A DNA stretch of 64,000 nt. Source: Nautilus pompilius (lineage: Eukaryota > Mollusca > Cephalopoda > Nautilida > Nautilidae). Under the pieces are notes generated by a model, which had not been told where the DNA came from, did not search any database, and saw nothing but the letters and a program-made list of their open reading frames with translations. A program made the position numbers and the translations under genes. The stretch covers positions 550,931 through 614,930 of the forward strand of contig JACATO010001459.1 in NCBI GenBank assembly GCA_018389105.1. The letters are read 5' to 3'. Below, piece after piece: positions 25,065 to 37,975 of the stretch (the stretch's first letter is position 1; the number at the start of each line of letters is the position of its first letter).

Positions 25065-26082
25065 ACAATAAAAAACTACTTTCATTTTTACATTTGATAG
25101 CTCAGCTAATTATTCCTAACTATCCATTAAGTTTGGATTAGAGACCATGAACCCCTTGATCTTTTTAATGATCAGTAAGTGCTATTCTTTGACATTTAAC
25201 CATCTGAAGACTGGCTGTAGTGCATTTGGACCCTGCTACCCTATATTTCTATATTACTCAGCACAGGTTGAGCTATGACAGTGCGGTATTTTCCTTACTG
25301 ACAAAATCCGTCATGATGACAAATCTGCATAACACTCTAGTGCCATATTTTCAATTTTGATTATATACAGCTAAATACACAGCCAGTTTAGCACAAATAC
25401 TAACTAACTAACTAAAGCCTCTGGACTGTGTCTGGTAGCCTATATAGGGTAAATACTGATGTGGTATGTAGAGAGTAGATAATCTTTAATATGAATGCAG
25501 ATGAGAGTTTCTACACTTCATGCCCCAGAATCATGCATAAATATCCCAAGCAGCAGCATCTCCTGTCTGTAGACGATTAACCAAGTACTTACATTATAAG
25601 AAGCTCTTGAATTGAAGATATCCTTTTTAGCTGCACAGCATCATTAAATAAGTGCAACACAATAATAAAAACTTTATGATTTTTTATTCGTGTCACTAAA
25701 TGGGATCAATAGTCATGAATTTAAAATATAAAAGAAGACAAAGGCATCTATTCTCTCTGATAATAATCAAGAAAAATGAGCAAATGCACAAACGTTGCAC
25801 GCAAAGATCAACTAAAGCAGAATATCTGATCAACAAAAACGGTGCTCCAAACAAGCATATCAGTAAAATCTGCTAGAGCGGCCCTGTTAGGCAGTTATCA
25901 GAAAAGTCATTTCATACAACTAAACTAAGGATGGACTTGAGCTTTCCGTGACAGAACAAAATATTTCATTCTCTCTTTCAGTATGCAACCAAAACCCCGC
26001 TTCACCACGGTAAAGTTAGTTTCCACCCTGCCATAAAACTAACAACAGGAGGAGGAGAATAAACAAAAAAAGCAGAAGAAGA
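25065..26082. other. Intronic AT-rich DNA, no feature seen
   Basis: Single-copy AT-rich sequence with short words such as ACTAACTAACTAA near 25400. No repeat, gene or striking motif cluster was recognised. Confidence 0.5.
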
Positions 26083-26399
26083 AGACTGGGACTAGCTAGT
26101 TGTTACAGGGGCAGGGAGAGGGGGAGAAATCATTAATGGCGTCAGTAATTCCTAATTAAACCTTGTCTCAACACCAGTCTCCCCAACACTAATCAGCAAT
26201 CATCAAAAAATAATATCAATAGCATCAGCAGCTAGTTGCATCCAATTAATTTGCTTGTGTTTTTTGTTAGGCCTATATCGGTCGAGGGGGGGGGTGGTGG
26301 CCCTGGCAAACTTTTTACAGCCTTATCTATACATTTAATTAGGAATTACTGGTGCTGTAACAACATATTGCTATAACAACCAACTGACAACCCAGTTCT
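26083..26399. mobile_element. Foldback MITE, copy 5 (longer core)
   Basis: Left end AGACTGGGACTAGCTAGTTG then TTACAGGGGCAGG and CAGTAATTCCTAATTAAACC. Right end TACAGCCTTATCTATACATT, TAATTAGGAATTACTGGTGC, TGTAACAACATATTG and CCCAGTTCT. About 150 bp of unrelated core includes a G run. Confidence 0.82.
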
Positions 26400-26979
26400 C
26401 TCCCTTTTAAGAAATGGAAGAGAAAAAATCATTCTGGATTGTTTTGTTCCCATCCCCATTTTGGTAAAAACCAGGAGTCAGTCTAAAACAAAGCCAATAA
26501 AAAAACAGGGGGCGTTTGAAACAGTAGAAAAAGTTAACACAAAGGTGAACATCGGTTATTTGGCATTAATTCCACTTACCGCCGCAGAGTCCTGCTTGTG
26601 GTGCAGAGTTATTGGCACAACAATGAAAGCTCAGGGAGAAATGGAAATCAAGGCTCGATAGACTTCGTGCTATCAAATGAACAAAGCGCAGACCGGCATA
26701 ATGTTCTCTGGTGAAGAGATTTATTCAAGTTGAAGTCAGTTAACAAGCAGGCAACTTACAAAAGAGATAGTTATTGGGATGGCTTATAGTTTCTGGCCAA
26801 CAACATCATCATCATTGGGCAAGCATGCATTAATTTGGAGTTTGTTCCATTTCCTGGCTATAAACAACTGATCAAATGAATCCTATGTTGTGGATTAATG
26901 ATGCCCTAAACTTAGAAGCATGAAGTGAAAGTAAATCAATGTCGAGGTCAGTGCAAATATTTCATTATGCAGCTACTAT
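26400..26979. other. Intronic unique DNA, no gene seen
   Basis: A plus-strand frame of 66 codons at 26461-26661 is open but unrecognised. A minus-strand donor-like word, GGCG|GTAAGTGG, lies near 26575-26582. Nothing else notable. Confidence 0.4.
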
Positions 26980-27147
26980 ATAAAGTGAATTAAAACATCT
27001 CACAAAGCCACTTTCAATAATAAGCAAACAGGATTTACTCCACAAGTGAAAATATTTTTGTAATAACTTACCTATATCCCTCATGATGAGGTGGTTTCAT
27101 TAAAACTATTTTTTCAATATTTCTTTTAATGTTTGAGTGATCCCATT
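26980..27147 (+). repeat. Direct repeat, left copy, flanking a Tc1-like relic
   Basis: This segment shares CAATAATAAGCAAACA, GTTTACTCCA-like, GATAACTTAC-like and TTTTTTGAGTGA-like stretches in the same order with 28239-28396. Identity is moderate, roughly 70-75% by eye with gaps. It lacks TG/CA ends and no LTR-type features were seen. Confidence 0.6.
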
Positions 27148-27399
27148 GCTCTCCTGTTAATAAAACTAAAATAATTATGGAAATAACACAACAAAGAATA
27201 TGGGTAAAAGTAAAATGTTCCATGGTATGATCATGTCCTGGTATAATACACTGTGATTGGTTGCTATGCAAGCAATCAGAGAGTACATACCTGCAGAAAG
27301 ACTATACAAGTACAGGTAGGGATATCACTGTAGTGTGGTGAATATTATGGATTCTGGAAAGGAAATATCATATTCGGCTAGTGAAGGCTACTCCACGTG

Positions 27400-27900
27400 G
27401 CAGAATATAGCCTGATTTTCTCTGATGTTTCAAAGAGAGCTGTGTACGAGAATCTGAGGAAGGTACGTGAAGCTGGTACTGTTGACAACAGATGCAATCA
27501 AGGAAGAACGCCCAAACTCTTCAAAAGTGGCAAGTATTTCGCAGTGTGTTCTCTATCTGACTGATGACAAGCCAGTAGAGGTTTTGCAAATGACATAGCT
27601 GTAAATCTGTGTTAATTCTGCTTCAAGAGCAGTAAGCTACACATTATTGCAAAGCTGTCTCAGTAGATGAGTAGCTCTGCCTGAAAACCTTTTGCTGAGA
27701 AGGGACAGCCAAATGACAAGGCCAAAACGGATATCAGGAATGAAAGTGGGAAGACTGAACATTGGAGAAGATGCTAACTTACAAATGAGTCAAAGTCTGA
27801 TCTGTTTGGCAATGATCAATGGCAGCTCGTTTGCAGGCAAACCCTAACCCCTAAGCATGCATCCATTGTGATGGAAAAACTGAGGCTGATGGAACACTTG
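27400..27900 (+). mobile_element. Decayed Tc1-like transposase fragment
   Basis: Plus-strand pieces match Tc1-type transposase in the proper order. An N-terminal DNA-binding segment, VYENLRKVREAGTVDNRCNQ, is followed by GRTPKLFKSG. Then a RKPFAEKGQ-like segment and DIRNESGKTEHWRR lead to LTNESKSDLFGNDQWQL, which resembles WTDESKFxLFG, the second acidic block. Stops and frameshifts are frequent. It lies between two direct repeats of about 160 bp. Confidence 0.6.
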
Positions 27901-28238
27901 CAAAGATACCCTGGCCGGCATAAACTCCCGATACAAACAGCAAAGAGGCTGTATGAGGTTATATGACTACTGACAAAGTCAAAGGGCAACCAAACACCGT
28001 AAATGAATTGTGGAAAGTGCAACAGGATATTTGAAACAACATGCTAGAAGCAATGACAAAAAAAAAGGTGTCAAAGAGTTCGTAAACCAGCCACAAATGT
28101 GCTGAACCATGTATTCATTTTGTTTTTGTATATTTTCTGTACTGATGCATTGATGCATTATTATATATATCTCACACACCCAGTTGCAACTGCTCATTAT
28201 TTGTGCACATCTCCTGCGTTTCCTTAACTATCTCTATT

Positions 28239-28396
28239 ATATGAATTAAATTCAGACATTTCACAACACCGCCGTCAATAATAAGCAAACATGGTTTACT
28301 CCATAAGCAAAGATATTATTTTGTGATAAACTCACCCACGTCGCTAGTGCAGCAGCAGGTGATTTCCATTATATTAAAATTTTTTGAGTGATTTGC
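28239..28396 (+). repeat. Direct repeat, right copy
   Basis: Second copy of the segment at 26980-27147, sharing TCAATAATAAGCAAACA and TTTTTTGAGTGAT. The pair encloses about 1.1 kb holding the Tc1-like fragment. Confidence 0.6.
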
Positions 28397-28540
28397 CAGT
28401 ATTTAAAGAAAACTGCATGCACAGGTTCTCTCGCGCATCTGGCTCTGCGTGCAACGCCGTCCGCCAGTCGGCCACATGCCTCACAGTTGTGCAAGACTGG
28501 GGCTGGCGTGAAGGAAAAAAATGCGATTATGTTCCTTTTG

Positions 28541-31117
28541 TCATATTAGTATTCATATAGATACACATGGATATCTTAGTCTCTGCCGTATTAGTATTCG
28601 TATAGACACATTTTATCTCCCATGGATATCTTAGTCTCTGCCGTATTAGTATTCGTATAGACATATTTTATCTCCCATGGATATCTTAGTCTCTGCCGTA
28701 TTAGTATTCGTGTAGACACATTTTATCTCACATAGATATCTTAGTCTCTGCCGTATTAGTATTCGTATAGACACATTTTATCTCCCATGGATATCCTAGT
28801 CTCTGCCGTATTAGTATTCGTATAGACACATTTTATCTCACATGGATATCTTAGTCTCTGCCGTATTAGTATTCGTATAGACACATTTTATCTCCCATGG
28901 ATATCCTAGTCTCTGCCGTATTAGTATTCGTATAGACACATTTTATCTCACATGGATATCTTAGTCTCTGCCGTATTAGTATTCGTGTAGACACATTTTA
29001 TCTCCCATGGATATCTTAGTCTCTGCCGTATTAGTATTCGTGTAGACACATTTTATCTCACATGGATATCTTAGTCTCTGCCGTATTAGTATTCGTATAG
29101 ACACATTTTATCTCCCATGGATATCCTAGTCTCTGCCGTATTAGTATTCGTGTAGACACATTTTATCTCACATGGATATCTTAGTCTCTGCCGTATTAGT
29201 ATTCGTTTAGACACATTTTATCTCCCATGGATATCCTAGTCTCTGCCGTATTAGTATTCGTATAGACACATTTTATCTCACATGGATATCTTAGTCTCTG
29301 CCGTATTAGTATTCGTGTAGACACATTTTATCTCACATGGATATCTTAGTCTCTGCCGTATTAGTATTCGTGTAGACACATTTTATCTCACATGGATATC
29401 TTAGTCTCTGCCGTATTAGTATTCGTATAGACACATTTTATCTCCCATGGATATCTTAGTCTCTGCCGTATTAGTATTCGTGTAGACACATTTTATCTCA
29501 CATGGATATCTTAGTCTCTGCCGTATTAGTATTCGTATAGACACATTTTATCTCCCATGGATATCTTAGTCTCTGCCGTATTAGTATTCGTATAGACACA
29601 TTTTATCTCACATGGATATCTTAGTCTCTGCCGTATTAGTATTCGTATAGACACATTTTATCTCCCATGGATATCTTAGTCTCTGCCGTATTAGTATTCG
29701 TATAGACACATTTTATCTCACATGGATATCTTAGTCTCTGCCGTATTAGTATTCGTGTAGACACATTTTATCTCCCATGGATATCTTAGTCTCTGCCGTA
29801 TTAGTATTCGTATAGACACATTTTATCTCCCATGGATATCTTAGTCTCTGCCGTATTAGTATTCGTATAGACACATTTTATCTCCCATGGATATCTTAGT
29901 CTCTGCCGTATTAGTATTCGTATAGACACATTTTATCTCCCATGGATATCCTAGTCTCTGCCGTATTAGTATTCGTGTAGACACATTTTATCTCACATGG
30001 ATATCTTAGTCTCTGCCGTATTAGTATTCGTATAGACACATTTTATCTCCCATGGATATCCTAGTCTCTGCCGTATTAGTATTCGTATAGACACATTTTA
30101 TCTCACATGGATATCTTAGTCTCTGCCGTATTAGTATTCGTGTAGACACATTTTATCTCCCATGGATATCTTAGTCTCTGCCGTATTAGTATTCGTGTAG
30201 ACACATTTTATCTCACATGGATATCTTAGTCTCTGCCGTATTAGTATTCGTATAGACACATTTTATCTCCCATGGATATCCTAGTCTCTGCCGTATTAGT
30301 ATTCGTGTAGACACATTTTATCTCACATGGATATCTTAGTCTCTGCCGTATTAGTATTCGTATAGACACATTTTATCTCCCATGGATATCTTAGTCTCTG
30401 CCGTATTAGTATTCGTGTAGACACATTTTATCTCCCATGGATATCTTAGTCTCTGCCGTATTAGTATTCGTGTAGACACATTTTATCTCCCATGGATATC
30501 TTAGTCTCTGCCGTATTAGTATTCGTATAGACACATTTTATCTCCCATGGATATCTTAGTCTCTGCCGTATTAGTATTCGTGTAGACACATTTTATCTCA
30601 CATGGATATCTTAGTCTCTGCCGTATTAGTATTCATATAGACACATTTTATCTCCCATGGATATCTTAGTCTCTGCCGTATTAGTATTCGTATAGACACA
30701 TTTTATCTCACATTGATATCTTAGTCTCTGCCGTATTAGTATTCATATAGACACATTTTATCTCCCATGGATATCTTAGTCTCTGCCGTATTAGTATTCG
30801 TATAGACACATTTTATCTCACATGGATATCTTAGTCTCTGCCGTATTAGTATTCGTATAGACACATTTTATCTCCCATGGATATCTTAGTCTCTGCCGTA
30901 TTAGTATTCGTGTAGACACATTTTATCTCACATGGATATCTTAGTCTCTGCCGTATTAGTATTCATATAGACACATTTTATCTCCCATGGATATCTTAGT
31001 CTCTGCCGTATTAGTATTCGTGTAGACACATTTTATCTCACATGGATATCTTAGTCTCTGCCGTATTAGTATTCGTATAGACACATTTTATCTCACATGG
31101 ATATCTTAGTCTCTGCA
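28541..31117. repeat. Satellite array of 55-bp units with dimeric order
   Basis: About 47 units of exactly 55 bp carry CATGGATATCTTAGTCTCTG, CCGTATTAGTATTCGTATAG and ACACATTTTATCTCC. Units differ at a few sites: TCTCC/TCTCA before CATGG, ATATCT/ATATCC, and CGTATAG/CGTGTAG. The C and A types alternate over most of the array, giving a 110-bp higher-order unit; ATATCC occurs only in C-type units. Identity between units is above 93%. No coding frame persists. Confidence 0.98.
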
Positions 31118-31417
31118 CAAAGCCAAACTTAATACATCAATGAAACAAAGGAAATTTACAAAAGTGTTCAGCTATGATTGTTCTCTAAGATGGCTACATA
31201 CACCGGAGATTTCGCAGAACCTCGTTTTCAATGAGTACCAATCTAAAACATTTTTATTTTTCGAACATACACCGATTACACAAAAATATTAAGAAAGACA
31301 ATTAATTAAATAAATGAAAGTCATCAAGCAAATTGTTTTGTCAGGTGCTGTCCTTATTGCGATTTCTGAACCTTTCAAAGCCGCAGTGAATGGCAATGAG
31401 CAAGCATACTTGGAGAG

Positions 31418-31490
31418 CACAGGGGCTGGGACACCAGTAATTCCTAATTAAAGGTATAAATGGAACTATAATAAACACCAAATGTTTAGA
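31418..31490. mobile_element. Single left end of the foldback MITE
   Basis: CAGGGGCTGGGACACCAGTA and ATTCCTAATTAAAGGTATAA match the left arm of the family, with the GTTACAGGGGTAAG part deleted. No inverted right arm was found nearby. Confidence 0.6.
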
Positions 31491-33589
31491 CATCAAGGAA
31501 AAAAGGAAGGCTGGCAAAAGATTTTGGGTGTTTTCTCCCTCCCTTCTCCACAAATTATAGTCTTTTCTCCTATGACCTCCCCACCTTCCCATGACCATCT
31601 TCAAACCCAGATAGTCATAGTCCCCAAAGCAAGTTTGAAACAATATAATCAGTCTTGATTTACCGTTATAGATCAGTCAGTACCCTCACCCCCTCTGGCA
31701 TGACGCCTGCAGTAATTTCCAATCAAATTGTAGTGTATGTACAGACTGAAATACTTGAGTGGGGGGTTGCCCCTTTTTGAATCCCTAAGTGGTTCACCAT
31801 TTCACTAAAAGACTGTAAACAACTAAATAAGCAGGGAGGGGGGTTGAGGGGAGGCAGTTCCTTCCCACTACTAACCATGAAAATTTCCTATAAAGTTATT
31901 GGGAACATGTTACACTCCAAGATGTGCCGCTGACGCTGTGTCAGCAGCTTCTCTGGCCATGGATCTTATAAGTAAAGACGGTCCAGTGTACGCATAGTCA
32001 GGTGTCTTTGGTCGATGAAACACCGGCTCTTTACAAAACCGTATCCATTCCCATACCGATGCTGTCCCCCAGGCCAGACAACACCGGGGAAATAATAAAG
32101 TTACGGCTACGTAAATAAAGTATTCATAACTCTATTCAAGCAGTGCTATCGTCACATTTCTCACACGACTGACACCTTAAATCACACATTTGATTACTGT
32201 CACTCAAAAGTGTTAAATGTCATAAAGGGGAGCAGGCAGCAATGGTACGTGCGGTGATGGGAAAGTTTAACATATTTATAAACCTCCCTTCCACACACAC
32301 ACACACACCCTTATACCAAGACACAGGGAAATGAGACTAAATACACTTTGGCTCCTTTTTTCTCTTTCCTTATTTACAATTAAAGGCCCTACTTTGATGA
32401 AACTCTCGCGCCCAGACTTACTCTCAGGGAGGATGAATAGAGATCTAATTTGAAATGTTCCTCTCACTGTGAAAAGAAAATCTACAGGTATTGGTAACAG
32501 GTGTAAATACACACAAAGGCTAGCACAAATAACATCAAAAGACGTAATAGAGAAAACTAAGTGTTTGGCACAGTAAATGATACAGTTTGTACTTAATGCA
32601 TGGCATTGTCAACGATGATATACCACCTGTTTAAAAGGTTCCTTTATCATCGTGAATGCTTGGAATTCTATACAGAACCGTGAATAAAAAACACCTGGAT
32701 TAATGCGCACGGCATTCATTACTCACTCACAGTTTTAAAAAAAAAATAAACAAACAAACAAAATTGGTTTGCGGACGATCGGATCGTCATGGACCAAGGG
32801 TGGTGTAAGAAGCGAGTAATTATCAGGGGTCCATTTACAAACACAAACACACTCGGTCAATCATTGTGTCAGCTAAAATAGCAAATCATCGCCCGATCGC
32901 AGCATACAAAATTAAATTTCAGAATGTGGAACCACCCAGAATCAAGCTTTCTGACACCGACCACCACACTTCTGCTACTTGGTTTTTTTGGGGGGGGGGT
33001 CTGTTACATCTCTTCACAAGGTTTAAGTAGGCTCCATTGAGAGAAATCATTTCAATAGCTTGAAAAAATCAAAATATTAATAATGATGGTGATGATGATG
33101 ATGGTGGTAATTTTTTGAAGAAGAAGAAGAAGCCTGGATTCAAAATGGCTCCATATGGATTTTCAATTTCAAGGCCACACTTTCCCATAATTCTGAATGC
33201 CGGGAAGACATGCTGCTAATTTCCAATTCGTTCTGTGAAGCTTGTCCACAGCTGAACACAAATGATGCATGTCCATTCTCCCCCCTTTTTTAACCATACG
33301 CACTCCATCAAGCACGCTAATACCATGCGGTTTATGCTCCCTTGACTGCACAAATACTTCGTACATCTGATTATACTTTTTCTCCCATTAGACCACCTTT
33401 GATGTTGCTGTCGAAGAATTTCATCATGAGTGATTCTTAAAATTCATTAAACTAATTCTCCGCCGTCGCCGCCGCCGCCACGAGTGAATTCCAACATGCT
33501 ACTCTTTTTTTTTCTTTTTTTTTTTACCAAATTACATTTATGATATAGTATTAATAAATTTCTGGATAGTTACTAATTCAATGACCTCT

Positions 33590-33677
33590 GTCGAACTGTC
33601 CTGCAGTAAATGGTTACTATTCATGAATAAAAATTACCTCCGTGAAGAGAGTCGAACTGTCCTGCAGTAAATGGTTA
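33590..33677. repeat. Local 27-bp direct duplication
   Basis: GTCGAACTGTCCTGCAGTAA plus ATGGTTA occurs twice, identical, with starts 61 bp apart. Confidence 0.9.
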
Positions 33678-34425
33678 GTCACTTCCTGAATGGGTATCCT
33701 TTATGAATGTACAGTTTACCAAGACCAAATAATGGATAATGATTATTGCCACAGATGAAGTTATTTTATAATATTCAAAAATGAACCAGAACAGACTAAA
33801 TATTCTTATCTTGAGATGTCTTCAGATTTGGAAAATATGATGCAATCTTTGACAATTTTTTTTATAAAATTACAAATGTACTCTATTTACTTAATTTAGA
33901 ATTTGCAAGTGTGAAGATGATATTTAAGAACCAACAGTAAACAAAAACAGCTATAGCTTAGCAGGGTCTGAAACTAAACAAAACCAAGTATACAAACCAC
34001 AAAGGGTCCATCTCTGGGAAAGTTTGCGAAAACAAGCCCAAAAAAAGAGCCAACTTGATTAGTCAAAAAGGTGGGAGATCAAAATCATCTGGGGAAAGTC
34101 TTGTGTAAGAGAGTTGAAAACAGGGAGAGACTAAAACCACACACAAGAGGCTAGAGACTGAGGGAAGGTGAACAAAAAAACTACCACCTGTAATGGGACA
34201 TGAGCCCACTCACTCTTACGACATTCCCAGCCTGGATCTAGCCAATGTTGCCAAGTGGGAAGAGATGCTCAAGAAAATTTTACAAAGGCAACCTTTTACT
34301 TTAAACGTGAAACACAAACAGTTTGTCTGTGTCATTTAGCTGATTTTAGAAAACGAAAGCCATGCACTCTCAACTGGGACGTCTCCCAACCACAAAGATG
34401 AGAAAGGATAAAAAGAAAATCAGCA

Positions 34426-34481
34426 AGTGTGTGTGTGGTGTGTGTGTGTGTGTGTGTGCGTGTGCGTGTGTGTGTGTGTGT
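34426..34481. repeat. (GT)n microsatellite
   Basis: About 27 GT units with GC and GG interruptions. Confidence 0.95.
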
Positions 34482-37380
34482 TCCGCTGACAGAATATCTC
34501 CAAAGCCAGGAGGGCCCTGAAATCTTCATTAGCCCCAGTGAACCTAACTCTGGCTGGCGGTACCACTCTTGAGGTCTGGCAGCTCACTTTACCAAAAAGG
34601 TAGTTATCGCAATATACAATAATAACATACAGATAGAAAAATCGAAATACCGAGACGGAAAAGACCTTAATAGAAATGAGACACAACCCCTAACTCCAAA
34701 CCCGAGTTCAGATCCAAAATCAAAATTCTCACTTTAGCCAACATCAATTTTTTGGTCTTAAAACAGGATTCCAGCTCCTCAAAATTTCGAGGCAAATTTT
34801 CTGTGAAAAATTCCGCAAGGAAAAAAAAAAAAAATTTTGTTCAGACTTCTCTTTTTTGTGTTTTTAAAATAATACTCAAAAGGGAAAGCTAACATTGCTT
34901 AATTAACCCCCCGTTAATCAAAACAGGTCAGATTATTTTCTGCCAAAATTCTCGCTGTTAAAAGTGAAAATATCTGCAAAAATATTCTAAAAAATCAATT
35001 TTTCAAGTCGTCAATTAATAATTAGGAAAAAAGATATGTTGGTTTATTGCCAATTTTACCAAAAGATCCTATCATTATTTATGAAATATTTTCCCTAGTT
35101 CAAATATTAATTAATGACAAAAGTGTAATTGGCTGGCTTCATGTATTACGATATCAGTAATACAAAATAAACAAAATGATATTAGCAAGGTATGTACTCA
35201 GGACCGTTTTTTTGGGGACTAATGATGAGAGTGGGGGGGAGGCAGGGCATGATAAATCAAGGATGATCCCATAGTATTAAGACAGAAGTTCCTTACTCCT
35301 ACCCCATGTGCCTTGTTCATGTGGCAACCACATACTGGGGCATGTGTGTGTGTGTGTGTGAGGAGGATCAATTTGTTGCCACACCTGAGTAAACAGGGCA
35401 GGTAAAATTAAATGCCAAGAACTCCTACAGCCCGGCCCTGACAAGTTCCCTGCTGTATCCACATTCACTCGCTCGCTCACTCTGTCGTTCCCTCTCTCCC
35501 ACCCCCTTCCCCTTTTCAATGCCGGGGATGTATATACCCACATGAACCGAGAAGAAAAGGACAACCAGTAATCAAAATTCAAATCCTCCCCGTGCATTGA
35601 AAGATTTAAGAGTCAAAACTTTTGTCCAAGAAACAGAGTTTCAAAGAAACCGCATTCATCGTAAAACAAACTCGGATGCCTTCTGGTAAGGGGAGGGAGG
35701 GGGGGCAAGAGGAGGGGAATGGAAAACACAAAAAAAAAAAAAAATAAATTCCCGCCCTTTCTCCATCAATCCCCATCCCTCCAACTCCCTACTTTTTGGT
35801 GTTCAGCAAGGGTAATTTCTGGAACGGCCTCCCATATCAAGGGTCATTTCACCCGGGGGCGTGATAACCAGAGACCAAGATTAGCCATGCACTCTGGTTC
35901 TGAATGAAAACCATTTAAAACAACATAAAAGGAAAAGATTAATTTTCAAACAGTTTCTGATCTGCGCACGAACCAAACCGATAGAGGTTTTATGTAGGTA
36001 CTTCTTCTTCTTCTTCTTCTTCTTGTTTTTTCTCTGCACCCTGCTCAAACTCAAAAAGCTCAAGAGGCCCCGATGAAGGGGCATTTGAAAATGGCTCAAA
36101 CCTTTGCCGAGAATAGCATTCAGAAAGTACTGAACCACTAAAAAAGGGGGGCCCAGCAGAATGCCTGATACAAGAGAAATCGAAACGAAAACCTTCTGCC
36201 AGCAGCTGGAAAGGAGACCAACGGCAGCAGGCAGTGGGGACCGATCTGCTGAGTTCGTTCACTTGCGTGCACCTTCAATTCCATTCTGAATCCCGAACCT
36301 CGGCATCCCAACCCACACACGTGAAAGTTTGTTGGCCACAGCTCTTCTGTTTGATGAGAAAGAAAAAAAATTCCAGATATTTAAACTATTCCAAAGCGAA
36401 ATGAGGGTGAGTTTCCCCCAACTGTTCAGATGTTTTCGTGCAGATTTTGTTATCTTTGTTCGTTTCGCACGGTACACCGGTAGGGCTTGGGGCTAAGGGG
36501 AATCACAATGCGACTAGAGACAGAAAGAAGTTGAATTCATCACCACAATGGGCAGAATCGCATAGGACTTGATGCTCATGTAGAAAGACAAATTTCTCTT
36601 GCTGCCAGATGAAGGACAGACAAGGTTGCTACTGGAGTCACACGGATTCTTTAGAGCACCGTCAGTCTCTCGATATCCCAGCCGCCTGAAACACCTAGAT
36701 CACGTGCGCACGTAGGCATATACAGACATCAGCTATAAATAGAACCCTGTGCAAAGTAAAATACTTTAATTTTAGGAGGAGACGGATGATTGCATCATTT
36801 TTTGTTGTTTTGTTTGTTTTTTTTTTTTACCATTCATCCGGAACTCATGGAAGATGATGGTGATTTTTGTGAGCCGAGTGTGGATGGTGACGGACGATGT
36901 TCCTGGGTAAAAGTGTCCTGTCAAATTAAATACTACTGGTGGGGTTAGGGTGGTGGAACCAATCCATAGTACAATTCTAGATCAGCAGCGAGAAAAGAAA
37001 ACCAGAAGAACTGCCACACACACACACACAAAGGAAACAGAGCAGGTACAGGTGAGTATTTCTGGCCAGTCTGGGCTCAATAGCTCACTGCTACTAGATC
37101 AGACCTCCTGCCTCCCCCCAGATACTCAGACATCCAGACGGGGATTCAGAAGACTCCAAACGCAGCCCAGAAGATTCACATCCTCGAATAAATACGAACC
37201 GATTAATAAAAAGGTAGCCTATAATGTCACTTGCCGCCACTGCTAAGAGTTCAAGTCAATTCTCAATAGTACTGGCAAACCACACTTTGGCAAAAAAGTT
37301 TGCTATGAGATATTTTAGCAATCTTGATAGTGGAGAATAGCGTAACATCTGAGTAGTGAAACAAAATAATATGTTTAATA

Positions 37381-37869
37381 CAGGTCAAGAATCCCTTAAT
37401 TCGAAATTCGAAATATTTCTGGAGAGCGCTTCCGATGGAAAATTTCCTAAGGTTCCTGGGCGATGACGCATGAGTCCCGTCACGCTTGACATACGCATGT
37501 TACTCTCGCTGTAATTTTTGTGCTTTGTTGTTGTTACGAATATACTGTGAAAATGTCGGAAAGGCCTGCAAATACCCCTATGGTACCGGCAGGCCTGCCG
37601 TAGTGATAGCTTACCTTTCTGATGGTTAAATGTACATCTTTTTCTTATGGTTTCGTGCACAGAATGATTTTTAAATATTGCATAAAACTACCTGTAGGCC
37701 ACATGTATCCATACACAGTTATAATGTTGTAAATGAACTCGTGCCCAGTCTCCAGTGGGCCAGCTACCAAATTATCCAGGTATATCTATATTCCAAAATC
37801 AAAAAAAATTCCAGAATCCGGAACACATTTGGCCCCAACGATTTCAGATAAGGGATTCTTCTCAACCTG
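37381..37869. mobile_element. Pogo/Tigger-like MITE, complete with TIRs and TA duplication
   Basis: The element starts CAGGTCAAGAATCCCTTAAT and ends TAAGGGATTCTTCTCAACCT+G. The ends form terminal inverted repeats of the form CAGGTYxAGAATCCCTTA, and a TA lies on each side (37379-37380 and 37870-37871), the pogo/Tc1 target. The interior (TGATGGTTAAATGTACA, TTTCGTGCACAGAATGATTT, ATAAAACTACCTGTAGGCCA, TATTCCAAAATC) reads, from memory, like the mammalian Tigger-type MITE ending GATAAGGGATACTCAACCTG. No transposase frame remains. Confidence 0.8.
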
Positions 37870-37940
37870 TATTTAATTTCACTAGATTTTTTTCTAAGGT
37901 ATTACAGAGATGATGATGAAGATGATGATGATGATGATGG

Positions 37941-37975
<35 letters not shown>

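Larger units (their letters stand above)
31118..37380. other. Intronic DNA with short repeats, no gene seen
   Basis: Mostly unique AT-rich DNA. It includes a single MITE end (31418-31490), a 27-bp direct duplication (33590-33616 and 33651-33677), a GATGAT patch near 33086-33105, a (GT)n at 34426-34481, and runs of C, G, A and TTC. Frames up to 106 codons are unrecognised. Confidence 0.5.

Noticed and set aside
26980-28396. LTR retroelement reading of the direct repeats
   Set aside because: The repeats lack TG...CA ends, no primer-binding or polypurine site was seen, and the enclosed coding relic is Tc1-type.
28541-31117. CRISPR-like array
   Set aside because: Units are contiguous 55-bp repeats with no unique spacers, in an animal genome.
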